A stretch of 40,257 nucleotides of DNA, taken from contig JAFYBE010000117.1 in the NCBI GenBank assembly GCA_017540355.1, positions 1 to 40,257 on the forward strand, in the 5' to 3' direction. Of the stretch, positions 36,191 to 40,257 are shown piece by piece. The position numbers and the translations under genes are program-made. This DNA is from Lachnospiraceae bacterium. Lineage in GTDB: Bacteria; Bacillota; Clostridia; Lachnospirales; Lachnospiraceae. Each line of letters starts with the position of its first letter. The first letter of the stretch is position 1. The notes beneath the pieces were generated by a model, which ran no database searches, had not been told where the DNA came from, and worked only from the letters and a program-made list of their open reading frames with translations.

Positions 36191-37735
36191 CTAGAACCTG
36201 TTATATATAAACTGTGATGAGTCATAGCCTATTCCGTATATTCCGAATATGAGCGTTGCCGTAAGCAAAAGCGTCCATACGATGAATCTTACGGGATAGG
36301 GATTCTTTCTTAATTTGTCTCTTACGCTGATATTATCTTTTTCTTCGGATGAACTCACAATGAATACGATGATTAATGCAACGCCCGCCACAATGTAGTC
36401 GGCAGCGGACAATCCGATATTTAAAAGCGCTCCCTTTTCCATTAAGGAGAAGCTTCCCTTCTTAAAGATTGAGATCAAAAGTCCAACCGTGTCCCTGACA
36501 TCGACAAAGCAGTCAAAAAGATTGAGCACGCATACCAAAATGAAGGTGCGGATTATCATAAATGCCTTGTATATTGGGCCGTCGGCGAACGCAAAACGCT
36601 CATGAAATTTCTTGTATGCGGGTGAAAGTTCCTCGGAAATCGTAAGCACAAGGAAGTTAAGCATTCCCCATACTATAAAGTTTATGGTTGTTCCGTGCCA
36701 TATGCCCGTGCAGAACCATACAACGAAGCTTGAAAGATATACGGGGAGTTTGCCGCCCGCGCTGTCGCTTATATGCTTCCTTGCCCATTTTGATAAACGT
36801 AAGCTTAATGAGCTTGTTGACATGGGATAGAAGACATAGTCGCGGAACCAGCTGCACATTGATATGTGCCATCTGCGCCAGTAATCGGCAAGCGATGTCG
36901 AGAAGTAAGGGCGGATGAAGTTCTCCTTCATGTTTATGCCCAAAGCTTCGGCTATACCTATAGTGATATCTATTCCTCCGGTGAAGTCCGCATATAATTC
37001 AAGCGTATAGAGGATCAGAGTCATAAGGACATAACCGCCTTTATAGGTCGACGGGTCGCTTATAAGTGTGCTTACACCCATAAGCAGTCTGTCGGCAATA
37101 ACAAGCTTTTTAAAATATCCCCAGAGTATACGTTCCATTCCTCTGCTAAAGACCGAGAAGTCGAAGTTATGCTCGGAAAGCAGTGAAGGAGCCAGGTCAT
37201 CATATCTGTTGATCGGGCCCTGAATAAGCTGGGGAAAAAAAGTGATAAAGAGAGCGTACCTCGGCAGACTGCGCTGCGCATCGATACTCTCTCTGTATAC
37301 GTCGATAAGGTATCCGACCGATTGGAAGGTATAGAAGGAAATTCCTAAGGGTATAAGTATACCGGTAAACTTAAGTCCGGCCAGCTTTACCGTGGCCAGT
37401 ATACCTAAGTTAAGCAGCAGTGTAAGGGTAAAAAAGATAACACTTTTCCTTGCACCGGCCTTCTTGTATGCCTTCTTTTCATCGACGGACATCTCGTTCT
37501 TATGCAGTTTTACATATTCTTTGATGGCTTTGTTGTTGTCTTCGATCTTTATCGCACCAAACCATACGGTTACAACACTCACGCCGATGAATATCAAAAA
37601 TCTTACATCGGCCATAGCGTAGTATGTAAGTGAGGTGATAAGCAGAAGCGGCATCTGCAGCTTCTTAGGCACTGTATAGTAGAGGATAAAGAGAATAATG
37701 AGCAATCCTATAAAGCCATAGGATGTGAAAAGCAT
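36191..37735 (-). CDS. MBOAT-family O-acyltransferase (DltB-like)
   Basis: 514 residues with about 11 membrane helices. It has the MBOAT core: PLGISFYTFQSVGYLIDVYR, FFPQLIQGPINRY, DYWRRWHISMCSWFRDYVFYP and the catalytic His347 in TGIWHGTTINFIVWG. Such proteins move an acyl or aminoacyl group from a cytoplasmic thioester carrier to the outer face of the membrane, as DltB does for D-alanine. The neighbours are the carrier protein (7 bases upstream), the adenylating enzyme and an SGNH partner, completing a Dlt-like pathway. The acceptor polymer is unknown. GGAGTGATC precedes the ATG. Confidence 0.92.
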   Translation of the reverse strand: MLFTSYGFIGLLIILFILYYTVPKKLQMPLLLITSLTYYAMADVRFLIFIGVSVVTVWFGAIKIEDNNKAIKEYVKLHKNEMSVDEKKAYKKAGARKSVIFFTLTLLLNLGILATVKLAGLKFTGILIPLGISFYTFQSVGYLIDVYRESIDAQRSLPRYALFITFFPQLIQGPINRYDDLAPSLLSEHNFDFSVFSRGMERILWGYFKKLVIADRLLMGVSTLISDPSTYKGGYVLMTLILYTLELYADFTGGIDITIGIAEALGINMKENFIRPYFSTSLADYWRRWHISMCSWFRDYVFYPMSTSSLSLRLSKWARKHISDSAGGKLPVYLSSFVVWFCTGIWHGTTINFIVWGMLNFLVLTISEELSPAYKKFHERFAFADGPIYKAFMIIRTFILVCVLNLFDCFVDVRDTVGLLISIFKKGSFSLMEKGALLNIGLSAADYIVAGVALIIVFIVSSSEEKDNISVRDKLRKNPYPVRFIVWTLLLTATLIFGIYGIGYDSSQFIYNRF

Positions 37736-37742
37736 TAAATGA

Positions 37743-37970
37743 TCACTCCTCGTTAATTCTGTCTATCAGCGCACTGATCGCAGCAGCCGAATTGAAATTG
37801 TCGGGGATGATATCCTTGGCCTTGATCTTGATGTCGAACTTATCGGTAAGCTCGGTTACAAGTCTTACTATATCCATGGAATCAAGAATCTTGTCGTCGA
37901 TAAGGTGCTGCTCGTTCTCAAAATCCACATCGGGATGAAGGGACTTAAGTATCTCCATTAATTCGTTCAT
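37743..37970 (-). CDS. Acyl/peptidyl carrier protein (DltC-like)
   Basis: 75 residues. The phosphopantetheine attachment site is Ser31 in LDSMDIVRLVTEL, with the four-helix pattern and length of a carrier protein. It should carry an activated acyl or aminoacyl group as thioester from the adenylating enzyme encoded upstream to the MBOAT protein encoded downstream. AAGGAGGA lies nine bases before the ATG, a strong site fitting a protein needed in quantity. Confidence 0.92.
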   Translation of the reverse strand: MNELMEILKSLHPDVDFENEQHLIDDKILDSMDIVRLVTELTDKFDIKIKAKDIIPDNFNSAAAISALIDRINEE

Positions 37971-38002
37971 TTTATAAATCCTCCTTGGAAGTCTGTTTTC
38001 TC

Positions 38003-39523
38003 TTAAGCTTCTCCGAGATACATCTTTTTAAGAGTAACTCTGTCTATCTTGCCGTTGCCTGTAAAAGGCATGCTCTCAAGCTTATATGTACGCCCCGGAA
38101 GCATGTATCTGGGAAGCTTCTCTTTAAGGCGTCCGTCAAGCTCTCTTGGCTCAATATCTCCTATATAATACAGGATGATCAGCTTTTTGTCATTGTCATA
38201 TATGCAGGCAGCCATCTTGATCACATCCATTGCATCCACGTCGGCCTCAATCTCACCGAGTTCGACTCTGTGGCCCATGTGCTTAATCTGGTAATCCTTG
38301 CGCGATATGTATATAAGCTCGCCTTTATCGTTATACTTACCGATATCACCGGTTCTGTAGATGATCTCGGGATAAGCCTTGTTAAGCGGATTCTGTGTAA
38401 ATACCGCAGCCGTACGCTCGGGATCGTTATAATATCCCAGTGTCACGGAAGTGGCCCTTATGCAGATCTCGCCTTCTTCGCCTTTGTCCGCAAGCGTATC
38501 GTCATCCTTGATAAGCAGAATCTCGCGATTGTCGAAAGGCTTTCCGATAGGAATCGGCTCATCATCCGCAAAGTCTCTGTTAACTCTGTAATAGCAGCAC
38601 ATTCCGGTTCCCTCGGTCGGACCGTAGAGGTTGGTGAATGTTGCATTCGGAAGGGTCTCTTTCCAAATCCTGAACTGTTTTATCGGGAAGACTTCGCTTC
38701 CGAAAGCTATGGTATGCAGATATTCGGGCTTGATATCGTCAAAGGTAGAGAATGCGCTCACCATTGTGAGTGCCGATACAACCCAGCATATCGTATTGAT
38801 CCTATGTTCGTTGAGATACTCAATAAGCTTATAAGGCATTGAGAAAAGCTGCTTGGGTATCAGATAATCCGTGGCACCGAACTTAAGCGTCGGATAAAGT
38901 TCCTTAAGGCAGGCGTCGAAGTAGAGAGGAGACTGATTGCCGAAAACGGTATCCTCGTTAAAATCAAGTATCTCCGATAGCTGCTCTATATAATCTATAA
39001 CCGAACGGTGACATGCCACAACACCTTTCGGAACTCCTGTCGAACCTGAAGTAAAGACAATATATATAGGATCTATATCGATCGCCTTGTCATGAATCTC
39101 TTTAAGCACGGCATCATCGCGCTTTGTATCGGCAACGATATTGTCATAGAGAATGACATCCGTGCCGCTTTGCTGCAAATCGGACGCCTTGCTTGCCGTG
39201 ACCCTGTCACAGATGATAAGAGGTGTGCGAACATTATCAAGTATAAGCTTGATCCTGTCTGCGGGCATCTCCTCATCGATCGGTACATAGAAGCATCCGG
39301 CCGATACAACTCCGAGGAAGGTTGCAACTTCCATCGGTGACTTGCTCATGAAGACTACGATGGGCTTTTTGTATATTCCTCTGTTGGCAATATACGTGCC
39401 TATGCTTCCCGACAGTTCATACACATCCGAAAAAGTAAGAGCAACCGTTCCGTCGCTGTATGCAGTCTTATCCGGTTTTATACGAACTATATTGTTAAGA
39501 TAATCTATCACATTGTTATGCAT
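38003..39523 (-). CDS. Amino acid adenylation enzyme (DltA-like)
   Basis: 506 residues of the ANL superfamily. Core motifs: IYIVFTSGSTGVPKGV (ATP loop, about 148-165), NLYGPTEGTGMCCYY (A5), YRTGDIGKYNDKGELIYISR (A7/A8), KHMGHRVELGEIE and the C-terminal lysine in FTGNGKIDR (A10). It activates a carboxylic or amino acid with ATP and loads the adjacent carrier protein. Overall length and layout match D-alanine-carrier ligases and free-standing adenylation domains; the substrate pocket cannot be decoded by eye, so D-alanine is likely but not certain. ATG 39523 is chosen because AGGTGAT lies four bases before it; GTG 39532 gives three more residues. Gene order here is A, C, B, D rather than the classical A, B, C, D. 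Confidence 0.88.
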   Translation of the reverse strand: MHNNVIDYLNNIVRIKPDKTAYSDGTVALTFSDVYELSGSIGTYIANRGIYKKPIVVFMSKSPMEVATFLGVVSAGCFYVPIDEEMPADRIKLILDNVRTPLIICDRVTASKASDLQQSGTDVILYDNIVADTKRDDAVLKEIHDKAIDIDPIYIVFTSGSTGVPKGVVACHRSVIDYIEQLSEILDFNEDTVFGNQSPLYFDACLKELYPTLKFGATDYLIPKQLFSMPYKLIEYLNEHRINTICWVVSALTMVSAFSTFDDIKPEYLHTIAFGSEVFPIKQFRIWKETLPNATFTNLYGPTEGTGMCCYYRVNRDFADDEPIPIGKPFDNREILLIKDDDTLADKGEEGEICIRATSVTLGYYNDPERTAAVFTQNPLNKAYPEIIYRTGDIGKYNDKGELIYISRKDYQIKHMGHRVELGEIEADVDAMDVIKMAACIYDNDKKLIILYYIGDIEPRELDGRLKEKLPRYMLPGRTYKLESMPFTGNGKIDRVTLKKMYLGEA

Positions 39524-39538
39524 CTTTATCACCTGTTT

Positions 39539-39973
39539 TTACTGCTTGCCCGTAGAACCGAAGCCGCCTCTGTCGTTACCCTCAAGGTGCTGTACTTCGT
39601 CAAACTCTATCTTGGGCTGATTCTCCATTATACGGAACTGGCAAACTCTGTCATTGACCGAGATATGTGTATCCCTTACGGCATATGCCGGCATAAACCA
39701 CTGATCGTTGTCTCCGCAGTATGAGCAGTCAACCACACCCTGATGGTTGGTCTGTATGATACCGAAGTTCTTGTATGTCGAACTTCTGGGAACGATGTGG
39801 GCTTCGTAACCCTTGGGAAGCTCCATGGCAACACCTAAAGGAATCAGCTTCCATTCACTGGCCTTCATATCTATATCTTCGGCACAACGTAAGTCGATCC
39901 AGTCGGACTTTCCGTCGATATAAGTGAGTTTTTCTATCTTATCCGTGAAATATTTGATCTTTATCTTTTCCAT
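39539..39973 (-). CDS. dut: dUTPase (deoxyuridine triphosphatase)
   Basis: A 144-residue trimeric-type dUTPase that converts dUTP to dUMP. The five motifs are visible in order: IDLRCAEDI (1), [12 protein letters not shown] (2), [14 protein letters not shown] (3), NDRVCQFRI (4) and [10 protein letters not shown] (5, one residue short of the classical RGxGGFGSTG). Motif 3 has Cys-Ser-Tyr-Cys where DSDYRG is usual, so the catalytic Asp is kept in VVD but its surroundings differ. It lies first in the leftward operon, 5-15 bases before the adenylation gene; a nucleotide-pool enzyme there may be incidental. AGGAAGGA lies eight bases before the ATG. Confidence 0.85.
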   Translation of the reverse strand: MEKIKIKYFTDKIEKLTYIDGKSDWIDLRCAEDIDMKASEWKLIPLGVAMELPKGYEAHIVPRSSTYKNFGIIQTNHQGVVDCSYCGDNDQWFMPAYAVRDTHISVNDRVCQFRIMENQPKIEFDEVQHLEGNDRGGFGSTGKQ

Positions 39974-40005
39974 GACACCGGTCCTTCCTGATAAATCCGC
40001 TGTTT

Positions 40006-40042
40006 ATACGGCCTTTCGGGGTATTTGCCCTGCCTGCCGTAT
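40006..40042 (-). promoter_or_regulatory. Hairpin in the 5' leader of the dut operon
   Basis: On the minus strand ATACGGC (40042-40036) pairs with GCCGTAT (40012-40006). Inside, GGG and CCC pair around CAAATA, and an asymmetric internal loop AGGCA/CGAAAG remains. The element lies between the operon promoter and the dut ribosome site in a leader of roughly 75 bases. It is not followed by a T run, so it is not a simple terminator. No known riboswitch class is matched with confidence. Confidence 0.4.
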
Positions 40043-40053
40043 GACATTACATT

Positions 40054-40082
40054 ATTATAAGGAAAATACCGCAAATTATCAA
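40054..40082 (-). promoter_or_regulatory. Consensus promoter of the leftward dut/Dlt-like operon
   Basis: On the minus strand TTGATA (40082-40077) and TATAAT (40059-40054) are spaced by exactly 17 bases. The next promoter-like sequence further along the ten-gene run was not found, so this may drive genes down to 29036. Confidence 0.75.
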
Positions 40083-40089
40083 CAACAAT

Positions 40090-40112
40090 AAAGCCGCATT
40101 ATTGGCTTTTTT
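40090..40112 (+). terminator. Terminator-like hairpin in the divergent gap
   Basis: AAAGCC (40090-40095) pairs with GGCTTT (40104-40109) with an 8-base loop, followed by TTT. It faces rightward although no rightward gene ends here; it would stop stray rightward transcription arising in the gap, and partly overlaps the -35 of the next promoter. Confidence 0.4.
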
Positions 40113-40130
40113 GCAAAATAGGTGTAAAAT
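40102..40130 (+). promoter_or_regulatory. Possible promoter of the antiporter subunit gene
   Basis: TTGGCT (40102-40107) and TAAAAT (40125-40130) have a 17-base spacer. Transcription from here would begin near 40137, which favours the ATG at 40179 as start over the GTG at 40131. Confidence 0.4.
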
Positions 40131-40178
40131 GTGAATATTATATCAGAGAAGGCAATATTATATAGGAAGAAACAGTAT

Positions 40179-40257
40179 ATGTTTTTGTTTTTATTCTTTG
40201 TATGGATCATATTTAACGGAAGACTCACCGTGGAGACCGCACTCTTCGGTCTGGTGA
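40179..40257 (+). CDS. MrpE/MnhE-type Na+/H+ antiporter subunit, N-terminal fragment (3' truncated)
   Basis: The frame from ATG 40179 to the window edge reads MFLFLFFVWIIFNGRLTVETALFGLV, the opening of the subunit E family of multisubunit sodium/proton antiporters (first helix, then the conserved FNGRLTxE). AGGAAGA lies about 11 bases upstream. An in-frame GTG at 40131 with AGGTG in front would add 16 residues including a basic RKKQY before the helix, but would overlap the promoter proposed for this gene. Only 26 codons are visible, and the assignment rests on the opening motif. Other subunits would be expected just to the right. Confidence 0.6.
   Translation, partial: MFLFLFFVWIIFNGRLTVETALFGLV

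Noticed and set aside
37985-38842. 285-codon + strand open frame antisense to the adenylation gene
   Set aside because: It overlaps well-conserved ANL motifs on the other strand, shows no recognisable domain and has no ribosome site; it is a shadow of the real gene.
39996-40053. Cyclic di-GMP-I (GEMM) riboswitch upstream of dut
   Set aside because: Only CAGGGCAAA and CGAAAG fragments are similar; the second helix, the tetraloop receptor and the needed length are missing, so it is kept only as an unassigned hairpin.
1-40257. tRNA, rRNA, CRISPR, insertion sequence or prophage
   Set aside because: No cloverleaf-like segment, repeat-spacer array, transposase, integrase or terminal inverted repeat pair was seen; intergenic gaps are too short to hide most of these.

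Overview
The window looks like a chromosomal segment from a low-to-mid GC, Gram-positive anaerobe of the Clostridia, most likely a Lachnospiraceae (Butyrivibrio/Roseburia-like). Support: strong AGGAGG-type ribosome sites, many degenerate PAS-like/GGDEF and HD-GYP proteins, a VanW protein, a CBS-containing family II pyrophosphatase, a zinc-ribbon DUF6320-like membrane protein and a Dlt-like surface modification operon. This is judged from protein resemblance only. No rRNA, tRNA, CRISPR array, insertion sequence or phage gene was seen.

Left part (1-12.7 kb, + strand): the tail of an EamA-type transporter with its terminator; a copper P-type ATPase under a probable CsoR-type operator, with a CopZ-like domain at its C-terminus that has its own internal Shine-Dalgarno and ATG; a GT32-like glycosyltransferase; a short decayed gene remnant; a membrane GGDEF protein; then closely packed housekeeping genes (MBL-fold hydrolase, YczE/YitT-type membrane protein, HAD phosphatase, SpoU/TrmH methyltransferase, CBS-type inorganic pyrophosphatase), a second GGDEF protein with a complete I-site, and a LUD-domain protein.

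Middle part (12.7-29.0 kb, + strand): glutathione peroxidase behind a consensus promoter that carries a perfect 20-bp palindrome; a PAS-GGDEF-PAS protein; D-aminoacyl-tRNA deacylase; then a long probable operon of an HD-GYP phosphodiesterase with membrane sensor, a 1415-residue propeller hybrid histidine kinase, a pseudo-receiver/receiver protein, a degenerate HD-GYP protein with a duplicated C-terminal domain, a condensation-type acyltransferase, a zinc-ribbon membrane protein, a small HTH protein and PTS Enzyme I. This half is rich in cyclic-di-GMP turnover and sensing.

Right part (40.0-29.0 kb, - strand): one probable operon read leftward from a consensus promoter at 40054-40082: dUTPase, amino acid adenylation enzyme, carrier protein, MBOAT acyltransferase, SGNH protein (together a Dlt-like ACBD set), AsnB-type amidotransferase, an Ig-domain transglutaminase, an Asp/Glu racemase, a lipoprotein and a VanW protein. 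It reads as a cell-surface aminoacylation and envelope maintenance module. Its end meets ptsI with overlapping stop codons. Divergent from it, the window ends in the start of an MrpE/MnhE-type antiporter subunit gene.
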